From Chloroflexi bacterium UBA4733 (GTDB lineage Bacteria; Chloroflexota; UBA4733), in assembly GCA_002404055.1 (NCBI GenBank), contig DHIZ01000340.1, forward strand, positions 36,805-61,073: DNA of 24,269 nt, read 5' to 3'. Below, piece by piece: positions 1 to 7,048 of this stretch (position 1 is the first letter of the stretch; each line of letters begins with the position of its first letter). Both the position numbers and the translations under genes were made by a program. Under the pieces are notes generated by a model. That model saw only the letters and a program-made list of their open reading frames with translations. It searched no databases and was not told where the DNA came from.

Positions 1-854
1 ATGTTATGTCCACTCTCAGCGAGCACGTCGCGGATGCCGATGCGGCGAACCGGCACCGGGCAGCGTTCGCCGACGACTTCCGCCACGGCGCCACCGAGGC
101 CGCCGTAGATGGAGTGGTTCTCGGCGGTGACGATGGCGCCCGTCTCGCGAGCGGCGCGCACCACTGCCTCGTCGTCCAGCGGTTTGATCGATGCCATGTT
201 AATGACGCGCACGTCGACGCCCTCGTGCGCCAGTGTCGCCGCCGCCTCCAGCGACTGGCTCACCAGCGGTCCGCCAGCAATGATGGTGAGGTCGCCGCCC
301 TCGCGCACCTGGCAGGCTTTGCCCAGTTGGAAGCGGTAGCCCGGCGGCGAGACATCCGGCCAGGCATCCCGTGTGAGCCGGAAATAGACGGGGCCGTCGT
401 ATTCCAGGATGGCTTCCAGGCAGGTGAGGAGTTCCAACTCGTCGGCTGGGTCCACCACGACCATGCCGGGGGTAGCGCGCATAATTGCCGTGTCCTGCAC
501 CGCCTGGTGGGTCGCTCCGGTGTGCCCGGTCAGGATGCCGGTGTAGGCGCCGATCAGCTTGACGTTGGCCCCGGCGTGCGCCACGGAAATGCTGACTTGA
601 TCCAATGCCCGTTTACTGAGGAAGACGGCGAAACTGGAGACGACGGCAATCTTGCCAAGGCTGGCCAGTCCGGCCGCCACGCCAACCATGTTCTGCTCGG
701 CGATGCCGACCTGCACGAACCGTTCGGGAAAAGCGTCCCGAAAGTCCGTCACCCGCGTCGACGTGGCGAGATCGCCATCCAGCACGACAATGCGGGGGTT
801 ACTGCGTCCCAACTCGACCAAAGCCGTCCCAAAGACATCGCGCAGTGCTCGCAT
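1..854 (-). CDS. Transketolase, C-terminal subunit (partial, 3' end beyond window)
   Basis: Second half of a split transketolase: the pyrimidine-binding domain and part of the C-terminal domain, working with the N-terminal subunit encoded just upstream to transfer two-carbon units in the pentose phosphate pathway using thiamine diphosphate. The reverse-strand reading from the ATG at 852-854 is open to the window edge for 284 codons. It shows FVQVGIAEQNMVG at about residues 46-58, where the Glu of IAEQN (about residue 53) is the catalytic glutamate that activates ThDP, followed by the HTGATHQAVQD segment. The family is usually 310-330 residues, so about 30-40 residues are missing to the left. 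The start lies 6 bases after the stop of the N-terminal subunit, so the two are surely co-transcribed. A deoxyxylulose-phosphate synthase is unlikely because that enzyme is a single chain. Confidence 0.93.
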   Translation of the reverse strand, partial: MRALRDVFGTALVELGRSNPRIVVLDGDLATSTRVTDFRDAFPERFVQVGIAEQNMVGVAAGLASLGKIAVVSSFAVFLSKRALDQVSISVAHAGANVKLIGAYTGILTGHTGATHQAVQDTAIMRATPGMVVVDPADELELLTCLEAILEYDGPVYFRLTRDAWPDVSPPGYRFQLGKACQVREGGDLTIIAGGPLVSQSLEAAATLAHEGVDVRVINMASIKPLDDEAVVRAARETGAIVTAENHSIYGGLGGAVAEVVGERCPVPVRRIGIRDVLAESGHN

Positions 855-860
855 CAGCTC

Positions 861-1691
861 TCAGGCTCCCAACTCGGCCAGCGCCTGGGCCGTCAATTCC
901 GGCGTGAGCGGCTTGCTGTGCCACTCGAAGGAATGCTCCATGAAGGAGACGCCTTTCCCTTTGACCGTATGGGCAATGATGATGGTAGGCTTGCCCGCCA
1001 CTGCCCGCGCCTCGTCCAGAGCCTGCACGATGGCGGCCATATCGTGGCCGTCGATTTCCAGCGTGTGCCAACGGAAGGCCCGCCACTTGTCGACGACCGG
1101 CGCAATATCCATCTGGTGGGACACGCTGCCGCTTTGCTGGACGTCGTTGTAGTCGAGCACGGCCGTCAACGTATCCAGATGCCAGTTCGCGGCGGACATC
1201 GCCGCTTCCCAGATCTGTCCTTCCTGGCTCTCGCCGTCGCTGATCATGGTGTAGACGTGGAAGGGGCGATGGTCCATTTTGGCCCCCAAAGCCATACCAA
1301 CGGCGATCGACATCCCCTGACCCAGTGAGCCGGTCGAGGCTTCGACGCCGGGCAGCAGGTGCATATCGGGGTGCAGTTGCAGGCGGCTGTTCAACAGACC
1401 AAAGGTAAGCAGTTCCTCCGTTGGGAAAAAACCCCGTTCAGCCAGCGTGGCATAGAAGCCGCAGGCAGCGTGGCCCTTGGAGAGCACGAACCGGTCACGG
1501 TCCGGCCAGTTGGGTCGGGCTGGATCGACGTGCAGCGCATGGAAGTAGAGCGCCACAAAGAGATCGGACGCCGATAGTGGGCCGCCCTGGTGCCCGACGC
1601 CGGCGTTTGCTGTCATCTCAACGATATGCCGCCGAACGGCGCGGGCGCGGCGCTCCAGAGCGGCGATATCGTGCGGCGGTATTGTTGTCAT
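861..1691 (-). CDS. Transketolase, N-terminal (ThDP-binding) subunit
   Basis: First half of a split transketolase, 276 residues, which binds the diphosphate of ThDP and metal. Visible motifs are GHQGGPLSASD near residue 33, FVLSKGHAACGFY near 68, GSLGQGMSIAVGMALGAK near 121, and the ThDP motif SDGESQEGQ...LDYND from about 151 to 183. The usual GDG reads SDG here, a variant I believe also occurs in other members of the family. The open frame extends upstream to 1865, but that extension is translated repeat sequence. The ATG at 1689-1691 has AAGGAGA a few bases upstream and gives the normal length, so I chose it. The C-terminal subunit follows after a 6-base gap. An unusual repeat-rich leader lies upstream. 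Confidence 0.94.
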   Translation of the reverse strand: MTTIPPHDIAALERRARAVRRHIVEMTANAGVGHQGGPLSASDLFVALYFHALHVDPARPNWPDRDRFVLSKGHAACGFYATLAERGFFPTEELLTFGLLNSRLQLHPDMHLLPGVEASTGSLGQGMSIAVGMALGAKMDHRPFHVYTMISDGESQEGQIWEAAMSAANWHLDTLTAVLDYNDVQQSGSVSHQMDIAPVVDKWRAFRWHTLEIDGHDMAAIVQALDEARAVAGKPTIIIAHTVKGKGVSFMEHSFEWHSKPLTPELTAQALAELGA

Positions 1692-1709
1692 CAGTTCTCC
1701 TTCACAGGG

Positions 1710-1831
1710 CAGGGCCGCGACTGCGGTCTGCGGCCAAGCGACGAAGGGCACTGCGGTGCCAGCGCAGGACTGCGACCGCAATCGCCCCCTGACTTGGCCT
1801 GACTTGGCCGCAGACCGCAGTCGCGGCCCTG
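1710..1831. repeat. Perfect 29-bp inverted repeat with 64-base spacer (REP/MITE-like)
   Basis: Positions 1710-1738 are the exact reverse complement of 1803-1831. Each arm is itself an imperfect hairpin, with GGCCGC near one end and GCGGCC near the other. The 64 bases between contain a 10-base tandem (GACTTGGCCT at 1791-1800, GACTTGGCCG at 1801-1810). A further 17-base copy of the outer arm (1817-1833) recurs directly at 1846-1862. It sits between the last gene of oxidase cluster 1 and the transketolase start, in non-coding DNA. It could be a REP-type element, a small non-autonomous mobile element or a strong RNA structure; no T-tract follows, so a classical intrinsic terminator is not supported. 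Confidence 0.85.
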
Positions 1832-1845
1832 TCTCTCCCCCTCCG

Positions 1846-1862
1846 GCAGTCGCGGCCCTGTC
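1846..1862. repeat. Extra 17-bp direct copy of the inverted-repeat arm
   Basis: GCAGTCGCGGCCCTGTC at 1846-1862 repeats 1817-1833 exactly, 12 bases after it. With the inverted copy at 1710-1724 this makes three copies of the core in about 150 bases. Confidence 0.85.
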
Positions 1863-1868
1863 CACTTC

Positions 1869-2117
1869 TTATTCCGAATGCTTCCCGATCGCTCCCGAAC
1901 GCGCCGAGCGCAGTCGGTGCGGCAGCAACGCGCTGCCTTCGGCCATGAACAGGGAAACGACGCTCAGCAGAAAGCCGGCGAAAGCAAAAGCGCCGGAGAT
2001 ATTCCACCAGAGGTCTTCGTGGCTGCGCCCGGCCTGGTCCATCAACCCGGCGCCAATGACGATCAGGACGATGCCGGCGATCAGCAGGCCACGAGCACGC
2101 TGTCTTGTTCGATCCAT
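1869..2117 (-). CDS. Small two-helix membrane protein, end of oxidase cluster 1
   Basis: I do not recognise this 82-residue protein. It starts with a basic stretch (MDRTRQRARG), has a first hydrophobic helix at about residues 10-25 (LLIAGIVLIVIGAGL), a short polar loop with HEDLWW, a second helix at about 40-59, and a basic tail. The ATG at 2115-2117 is preceded by a GGGGGA ribosome site and follows the coxC stop by 10 bases, so it is probably the last gene of the oxidase operon. Its position suggests an accessory or assembly role in the oxidase, but that is inference. Repeat-rich DNA follows. Confidence 0.72.
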   Translation of the reverse strand: MDRTRQRARGLLIAGIVLIVIGAGLMDQAGRSHEDLWWNISGAFAFAGFLLSVVSLFMAEGSALLPHRLRSARSGAIGKHSE

Positions 2118-2127
2118 AGTAGTCCCC

Positions 2128-2721
2128 CTACAGCAGATATATGGTGATCAGCAGTGCGCCCCAGACGGCGTCAACGAAGTGCCAGTACATGGTAGCAGCC
2201 TCGACGCCGAAGTGGTGCTCCGGAGTGAAGTGACCCTGGTACGATCGAATCAGCGTAATCAGTAAAAAGATGAGGGCAACGGTGACGTGCGCGCCGTGGA
2301 AGCCGGTGGTCACGAAAAAAGTCGAACCGAAGACGCCGTCGCCTGGTGTGAAGCCAACGTGCGTATATTCCCAGGCCTGACCGCAGAGGAAGAGGAAACC
2401 CAGCACCATCGCCATGATCGTGCCGCGTTGGTGGCCCTTGCGGTCGCCGCGCTTGATGGCCTGGCTGGCCAGATGCTGCGGGACACCGCTGGAGAACAGG
2501 ATCACCGTGTTGATGAGCGGCAGGGTCAACTCCAGGCGAGGATGACCGGCCGGCGGCCAGGCCGGCAAGCTGAAGCGCAGAAACAGGTAGCTGGAAATTA
2601 GCGTGGCGAAGAAGATCGCCTCCGAAGCAATGAAGGTGGCCATGGCCCACCACTCCATGCTGCGGCCGCCAATCGACATCTCGGTCGAATGGGTGGTCGC
2701 GTGCGCGCCCATCGTTGCCAT
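2128..2721 (-). CDS. coxC: Cytochrome c oxidase subunit III (cluster 1)
   Basis: Subunit III of an aa3-type oxidase, a membrane protein that supports proton uptake and stability of the catalytic core. The 197-residue frame holds about five transmembrane helices and the family signatures WEY near residue 117, FGSTFFVTTGFHGAHV near 134-149 and MYWHFVDAVW near 180. This is the short bacterial form without the first two helices. The frame can be extended four codons to a TTG at 2731-2733, but the ATG at 2719-2721 has GGGAG five bases upstream, so I chose it. It lies 30 bases downstream of the small subunit gene and is followed 10 bases later by a small membrane protein. A second, divergent coxC occurs at 8340-8945. 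Confidence 0.93.
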   Translation of the reverse strand: MATMGAHATTHSTEMSIGGRSMEWWAMATFIASEAIFFATLISSYLFLRFSLPAWPPAGHPRLELTLPLINTVILFSSGVPQHLASQAIKRGDRKGHQRGTIMAMVLGFLFLCGQAWEYTHVGFTPGDGVFGSTFFVTTGFHGAHVTVALIFLLITLIRSYQGHFTPEHHFGVEAATMYWHFVDAVWGALLITIYLL

Positions 2722-2751
2722 ACCGTCTCCCAACTCTCTGCTCGCCTGACC

Positions 2752-3018
2752 CTATGCCTCGCTGATCTGCACACCCCAGGCCACGATGGACCAACCCATG
2801 CCGATCGCGCCGATCGCCGCCACCACGCCCGTCAGTATCCAACGACCCGCGCCGACGTTGGCGTCACCGGTATGCGGGAAGATCAGTAACCCGAACATGA
2901 CCACAAAAAGAAAAAAGGCCAGGGCGAACGGCCAGCCGCTGGGACCGGGCAGGTGGATATGCTCTTCTTCAGGCTCTTCCACCCCGGTTATAACGCCGCC
3001 GTGGTCGTGACTCTCCAT
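2752..3018 (-). CDS. Small oxidase subunit (subunit IV-like), cluster 1
   Basis: An 88-residue protein encoded directly after coxA, with its ATG sharing one base with the coxA TAA stop (TAATG at 3016-3020). It has a His-rich acidic N-terminus (MESHDHGG, EEPEEEHIH), then HLPGPSGWP at about residues 22-30, and two transmembrane helices at about 29-48 and 60-82. The HLPGPSGWP-plus-two-helices pattern matches the C-terminal extension of the cluster 2 CoxA (HMPRPSWYP at residue 581), so I take it as a small structural subunit of the oxidase. It is not the COX4_pro type seen at 7877-8275. Translational coupling to coxA supports stoichiometric production. Confidence 0.82.
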   Translation of the reverse strand: MESHDHGGVITGVEEPEEEHIHLPGPSGWPFALAFFLFVVMFGLLIFPHTGDANVGAGRWILTGVVAAIGAIGMGWSIVAWGVQISEA

Positions 3019-4673
3019 TACGCGTGCCCTCGCTTCCAGTCCGGGTCATCCGGATGATCGAGATCCCAGACCGGACGCCGCCCGCGTACCGTCGGGATAG
3101 TCTTGAAGTTGTAGACGGGCGGTGGGGATGTGGTGGCCCACTCCAGCGTGTAGGCGCCCCAGGGGTTGTCGCCGGCCACCTCGCCCTGGCGGAGACTGCG
3201 GAAGAAGTTGACGATGAAGACCAGCGTAGCGAAGAAGATGATGAACGCGCCGATCGTCTCGATGACGTTGTAGCCAGTCCAGCCCTCGCCGGCCGGATAG
3301 GTGTAGATACGTCGCGACATTCCCAGGATGCCGACGATGTGCATCGGGAAGAAGGTGACGTTGAAGCCGATGAAGGTCATCCAGAAGTGGAGCTTGCCCA
3401 ACCCCTCGTCCAGCAGTCGCCCGGTGATCTTGGGGAACCAGTAATAGGTACCGGCGAAGACACCGAACATGGTGCCGCCAAAGAGCACATAGTGAAAGTG
3501 GGCGACGACGAAGTAGCTGGAGTTGACCTGCCAGTCGATCGGGACGACGCCCAGCATCACACCGGTCAAGCCGCCGATGGTGAACATGGAGACGAAGGCC
3601 ACAGCGTTCAGCAGCGCACTGGTGAAGATCAACGAGCCGCCCCACAGCGTCGCCATCCAGTTGAAGATCTTGACAGCGGTGGGGATGGCGATGATGACGG
3701 TACTGAAGGCGAAGAACCCTTCGGCAACCAGGGGCAAGCCGGCGGCGAACATGTGGTGCGCCCAGACACCGAAGGACAGAAAGCCGATTGCCACGGTCGA
3801 CCAGGCGATGAAGGAGTAGCCAAAGAGCGGCTTGCGCGAAAAGACGGGGATGATCTCGGAGATCATGCCCATCGCGGGCAAGATCAAGATATACACTTCC
3901 GGGTGACCGAAGAACCAGAACTCGTGCTGCCAGAGAATCGGATCACCACCGCCGGCAACCTGATAGAAGGAGGTGCCGATGTGCCGGTCGAGGAAGATTT
4001 CGATGCTGGAGGTCGTCAGCGAGGGCATGGCCGCCAGAATCAGCACTGCCATCACCAGCAACGTCCAGCAGAAGATCGGCAGCCGGCTAAAGCTCATGCC
4101 CGGAGCCCGCATCTTGACAATCGTGACCACCAGGTTGACCGAACTGGTGATAGAGCCAACCCCCAGAATGTTGATACCCAGGGCCCAGAAGTCTTCGTTG
4201 AGGCCCGGCGTGTAGGCAAGTTCGGTCTGGTTAGCGTAGTTGTACCAACCGGTATCCGGGGCCTGGTTGACGAGAAAGCCCAGGTTGATGAAGATGCCGC
4301 CAAACAGGAAAAACCAGTAGCCCAGCGCGTTGAGTTTGGGGAACGCCATATCACGCGCCCCGAGTTGCAACGGCACGAAGTAGTTGCCAAAGCCGGCCAG
4401 AATCGGCATCGCCACCAGGAACACCATGGTGGTGCCGTGCATGGTAAAGAGCTGGTTGTACAGCTCCGGCGAGATGATCTGTAAGTTGGCTTTCGTCAAC
4501 TGGATGCGCATGATCATCGCCTCAATGCCACCGACCAGGAAGAAGAAGCCCGACGTCAGCAGGTAGAGGATGCCGATCTTCTTGTGGTCGCTGGTGGTAA
4601 CCCAGTCGACCAATCCAGAGTCTTGAAAACGCCGTCGAGTGGAGGCAGCAACTGCGCCGGTATTTGTCGCCAT
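3018..4673 (-). CDS. coxA: Cytochrome c oxidase subunit I (cluster 1)
   Basis: Catalytic subunit of a heme-copper oxidase that reduces oxygen to water and pumps protons; 551 residues, about 12 helices. Metal ligands can be placed: low-spin heme His79 and His394, high-spin heme His392, CuB His257, His306 and His307, with Tyr261 of GHPEVY as the cross-linked tyrosine. GHPEVY with Glu259 marks the A1 subfamily with a D-channel glutamate; the D-channel entry Asp108 (GARDMAFP) and K-channel Lys335 are also present, so the enzyme should pump normally. The ATG at 4671-4673 has AAAGGAAA upstream. It follows coxB by 25 bases and overlaps the next gene by one base. Confidence 0.97.
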   Translation of the reverse strand: MATNTGAVAASTRRRFQDSGLVDWVTTSDHKKIGILYLLTSGFFFLVGGIEAMIMRIQLTKANLQIISPELYNQLFTMHGTTMVFLVAMPILAGFGNYFVPLQLGARDMAFPKLNALGYWFFLFGGIFINLGFLVNQAPDTGWYNYANQTELAYTPGLNEDFWALGINILGVGSITSSVNLVVTIVKMRAPGMSFSRLPIFCWTLLVMAVLILAAMPSLTTSSIEIFLDRHIGTSFYQVAGGGDPILWQHEFWFFGHPEVYILILPAMGMISEIIPVFSRKPLFGYSFIAWSTVAIGFLSFGVWAHHMFAAGLPLVAEGFFAFSTVIIAIPTAVKIFNWMATLWGGSLIFTSALLNAVAFVSMFTIGGLTGVMLGVVPIDWQVNSSYFVVAHFHYVLFGGTMFGVFAGTYYWFPKITGRLLDEGLGKLHFWMTFIGFNVTFFPMHIVGILGMSRRIYTYPAGEGWTGYNVIETIGAFIIFFATLVFIVNFFRSLRQGEVAGDNPWGAYTLEWATTSPPPVYNFKTIPTVRGRRPVWDLDHPDDPDWKRGHA

Positions 4674-4698
4674 AGTAATTTCCTTTGCTCGACCAGAG

Positions 4699-5766
4699 CT
4701 ACTTCAGACTCTCCAGGTACGCCGTCAGGTCCTGCACCTCTTGCGGCGGCAACTGGCCATCGTGGATGAAGATTGTCATCATATTGCCCGGCTTCATCGC
4801 GTTCGGCGCCGACAGCCAGTGCGTCATGTCCGTTGGATTATTCGCCATGACACCGCCCGCCATAATGCCGCGGCTGCCATAGTGGGTCAGGTTGGGGCCG
4901 CGAATGGTGATACCGTTATGGGGGTAACCAGGCGCGGGGTTAGCGCCCAGTTGATGGCAGATGGCGCACCCGGCAGCCGCGAAATCGGCGGTGCCGGTCT
5001 TCTCCTGGGCTGTAGCCGGCGCCGTCGGAGGGGCCTGTTGCCCCGCCAGCCAGGCCGCGTAATCGCTGGGACTTTGCACGATGACGTCGAAGCGCATCAG
5101 CGCGTGCTCCAGACCGCAGAACTCTGCGCAGAAGCCATGGTACGTACCGATCGCCGTGGCATGGATTGGCACGATGTTGTCATGCCCCGGAATCGCCTGC
5201 ACCTTCCGATCCAACTCCGGCACCCAGAAGTTATGCACCACGTCGTCCGACTTGACGTGCAGCGTGACATCTTGATCGACGGGGATATGCAACTCTCCGG
5301 CCGTCGCTACGCCCTGCTGCGTATAGTCAAACTCCCACCACCACTGGTGCCCTGTCACTGTCACGTCAATCGCCTTCGGCGCCGGCGAAGCTACCGCCTT
5401 CATCGTCGTAAAGGTGGCGACTAGGACGCCGAGCAAGACGACCGTCGGCAGAATTGTCCAGGCAATTTCTATGGGTGTGTTGCCCTGGACCTGGCGCGGC
5501 AGCGGCGCACCCGGACGGGCCCGGAAACGGATGACGGCGTAGAGGATGAGACCCTCCACGACCACAAACACGCCCACAGCCATCCAGAGGATGACCCAGA
5601 ACAGGCCGGCGATATCGCTGGCGCCAACGCCGTGCGGGTCCAGCATGTTGGAGCCTTCGCCACAGCCAGACAGCAACAGGGCGGCGCCGGAGGCGAGAGC
5701 GAGCAGGCGGAGGACGCTTTTACGTGCTGCCATACGTCGCGCCAATTCTGGTGGTGATAACGGCAT
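4699..5766 (-). CDS. coxB: Cytochrome c oxidase subunit II fused to cytochrome c (caa3 type, cluster 1)
   Basis: Electron-entry subunit of the oxidase, 355 residues. It begins with a lipoprotein signal peptide (LLLSGC, lipid cysteine about residue 35), two transmembrane helices (about 50-75 and 100-120), then the cupredoxin domain with CuA ligands His178, Cys213, Cys217, His221 and Met224 (CAEFCGLEHALM). A C-terminal class I cytochrome c domain carries CAICH at 267-271 and a likely axial Met330. Fused heme c means the enzyme is caa3-like and accepts electrons without a separate soluble cytochrome at the last step. The frame stays open upstream to 5982, but the ATG at 5764-5766 has GGAGGGG just upstream and directly precedes the signal peptide. 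It is the first gene of its operon. Confidence 0.95.
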   Translation of the reverse strand: MPLSPPELARRMAARKSVLRLLALASGAALLLSGCGEGSNMLDPHGVGASDIAGLFWVILWMAVGVFVVVEGLILYAVIRFRARPGAPLPRQVQGNTPIEIAWTILPTVVLLGVLVATFTTMKAVASPAPKAIDVTVTGHQWWWEFDYTQQGVATAGELHIPVDQDVTLHVKSDDVVHNFWVPELDRKVQAIPGHDNIVPIHATAIGTYHGFCAEFCGLEHALMRFDVIVQSPSDYAAWLAGQQAPPTAPATAQEKTGTADFAAAGCAICHQLGANPAPGYPHNGITIRGPNLTHYGSRGIMAGGVMANNPTDMTHWLSAPNAMKPGNMMTIFIHDGQLPPQEVQDLTAYLESLK

Positions 5767-5859
5767 GTCCCCTCCGGTCGATTTGCAACCCGCATAGTAG
5801 CACCTTTCCTCCGCGCCGCCGGTGTATACCGGTGCTGTCTGGACGTCTGGCTGGGTAAA

Positions 5860-5870
5860 TACTGCCAGTA
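5860..5870. promoter_or_regulatory. Palindrome TACTGcCAGTA, possible operator
   Basis: A perfect five-base inverted repeat around a central C in the divergent gap between coxB and the plus-strand membrane protein gene. The related palindrome CAGTACTG lies at 5911-5918 within the spacer of the rightward promoter, about 50 bases away. Shared half-sites suggest a regulator could bind both, but the sites are short and no regulator is known. Confidence 0.35.
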
Positions 5871-5898
5871 GTCTATGGCCGCTGGCCGCACGTCCGAC

Positions 5899-5927
5899 TT
5901 GACGGCTAGCCAGTACTGCCGTATGAT
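5899..5927 (+). promoter_or_regulatory. Sigma70-type promoter for the 6031 membrane protein gene
   Basis: TTGACG at 5899-5904 and TATGAT at 5922-5927 are separated by exactly 17 bases; each matches the housekeeping consensus at five of six positions. It points right toward the gene at 6031 with an implied leader of about 95 bases. The spacer contains the palindrome CAGTACTG, a position where a bound protein would block polymerase. Confidence 0.65.
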
Positions 5928-6030
5928 GGAGTCGGTTTAGAAGTGTGCACTTGCGACGTTGATGTGGCAGTGTCGCCTGCATGTATCCCTCGTTTCTTTC
6001 CGCGATGGTTGGATTTGAACAGGTGGTGCC

Positions 6031-6792
6031 ATGCTTTTGTCTGCAAGTTCGAATAGAAGCGACCAGCTAGCGCGTGCGCTGCTCGCCGGCTTTGTCGGCA
6101 CGACGCTGGCAGGAGCCGTTGCTCTGCTCGCCTATGTCCTGGCAAGTGTGCTTGGCCAAGTCATCTCGGGCGCCTTCGGCGCCTGGCTGGTGGCCCTCAC
6201 ACGCAACTCAGCGACCGCCACTGTTCAGGATGCCCTTGCCAAGGCCTTGCTCGTGCATCTCAGCGTCGGCATCATCTGGTCTCTCGTCTATGTCCTCATG
6301 TTCGAATCCCGCCTGCCGGGTCCCGGCTGGCAGCGCGGCGCACTCTTCGCGCTCGGTCCCTGGGTGCTATCGCTAGTCGTGTTCCTGCCGCTTGTCGGCG
6401 CGGGATTCCTGGGACTGGCCATTGGGGCCGGACCGTTGCCGATTATCGGCAACCTCATCCTTCACCTGGTGTACGGCGCCACCCTGGGCGAGATGTATGC
6501 CCTGGAACTGGCTGAGGGGGTTGAGCTAGATGGCCGTCCCGGCAGGCACACAACGCTGGCTAATCTGGCGGCTGAGCGCGGCCTAGCGCTCGGCATGGTG
6601 GTGGCAGGAATCCTCGGCGCAATCGTCGGCGTCGCCATATCGCTCTTCCTAGGCGGCTCCGTGCCCGTTTCCTTGGGCGCCCTCGCCGGTGTCGCCTTCG
6701 GCGCCAGTGCCGGCGCGCTCATTGGCTCCTTTATCGGCCTCTCCTCGGTAAGCACCGAGGCCGGCGGAGAGCAAGAGGCGAGGCGGCCTTAG
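6031..6792 (+). CDS. Unrecognised polytopic membrane protein between the two oxidase clusters
   Basis: I do not recognise the family of this 253-residue protein. It has about six hydrophobic segments: roughly residues 15-50, 70-91, 104-131, 137-156, 185-207 and 213-237. The middle holds LGPWVLSLVVFLPLVGAGF and a GNLILHLVYGATLGEMY segment, with His145 inside a helix; the last two helices are very rich in Gly and Ala, a helix-packing pattern. The ATG at 6031-6033 has AGGTGG five bases upstream, and a good promoter lies at 5899-5927. It is the only plus-strand gene among the oxidase genes and its TAG overlaps the TAA of the opposing gene at 6789-7037. Its placement hints at a respiratory or membrane role, which is inference. 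Confidence 0.82.
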   Translation: MLLSASSNRSDQLARALLAGFVGTTLAGAVALLAYVLASVLGQVISGAFGAWLVALTRNSATATVQDALAKALLVHLSVGIIWSLVYVLMFESRLPGPGWQRGALFALGPWVLSLVVFLPLVGAGFLGLAIGAGPLPIIGNLILHLVYGATLGEMYALELAEGVELDGRPGRHTTLANLAAERGLALGMVVAGILGAIVGVAISLFLGGSVPVSLGALAGVAFGASAGALIGSFIGLSSVSTEAGGEQEARRP

Positions 6793-7037
6793 TGTTCAGT
6801 TCGCGTTGGTGACGACTGCGATGGCGATGGCGACTCCATGCGTTTGCCTTCGCGCCAGGAGAGGTAGGCGGCGCCAAACGTCACCAGCAGGGCAAAAGAC
6901 AGGGCGACAACTGGCGTCAGCACACGCGGACTGTGCAGCAACACCTCTCCCAGCGTACTGACGCCGCCAACCACGAACGCCACGACGCCAAGCGGCACTG
7001 CCAGCGCCGCCCAGTGTGACATGGACTTTTCCGACAT
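6789..7037 (-). CDS. Small two-helix membrane protein, end of oxidase cluster 2
   Basis: An unrecognised 82-residue protein with two transmembrane helices at about residues 9-30 and 38-59 and a polar, Ser/Pro-rich tail. The ATG at 7035-7037 has a strong AAAGGAGGA ribosome site. It lies 11 bases after the ctaG stop and is likely the last gene of cluster 2. Its stop codon overlaps that of the plus-strand gene at 6031-6792 (TTAG at 6789-6792), so the two units run into each other with no room for a separate terminator. Like the small protein at 1869-2117, it is 82 residues with two helices and ends an oxidase cluster, but I see no clear sequence similarity between them. Confidence 0.75.
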   Translation of the reverse strand: MSEKSMSHWAALAVPLGVVAFVVGGVSTLGEVLLHSPRVLTPVVALSFALLVTFGAAYLSWREGKRMESPSPSQSSPTRTEH

Positions 7038-7048
7038 CGTGTCCTCCT

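Noticed and set aside
6..1328. A 440-codon plus-strand frame over the transketolase genes
   Set aside because: The minus strand encodes both transketolase halves with all motifs; the plus frame is an artefact of base composition.
1706..1862. Could the repeats at 1706-1862 be a CRISPR array
   Set aside because: The copies are in mixed orientation with irregular spacing and there are no cas genes.
3024..4484. A 486-codon plus-strand frame opposite coxA
   Set aside because: Antisense of coxA, very rich in charged residues as expected from reverse-complemented hydrophobic codons.
5794..5802. Extended -10-like TGCTACTAT on the minus strand upstream of coxB of cluster 1
   Set aside because: Only four of six bases match the -10 consensus and no -35 is present; not enough to call the promoter, which must nevertheless lie in this gap.
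6003..6025. GTTCAAATCC on the minus strand, like a tRNA T-loop
   Set aside because: The flanking bases do not form a five-base T stem and no acceptor, D or anticodon arms are present.
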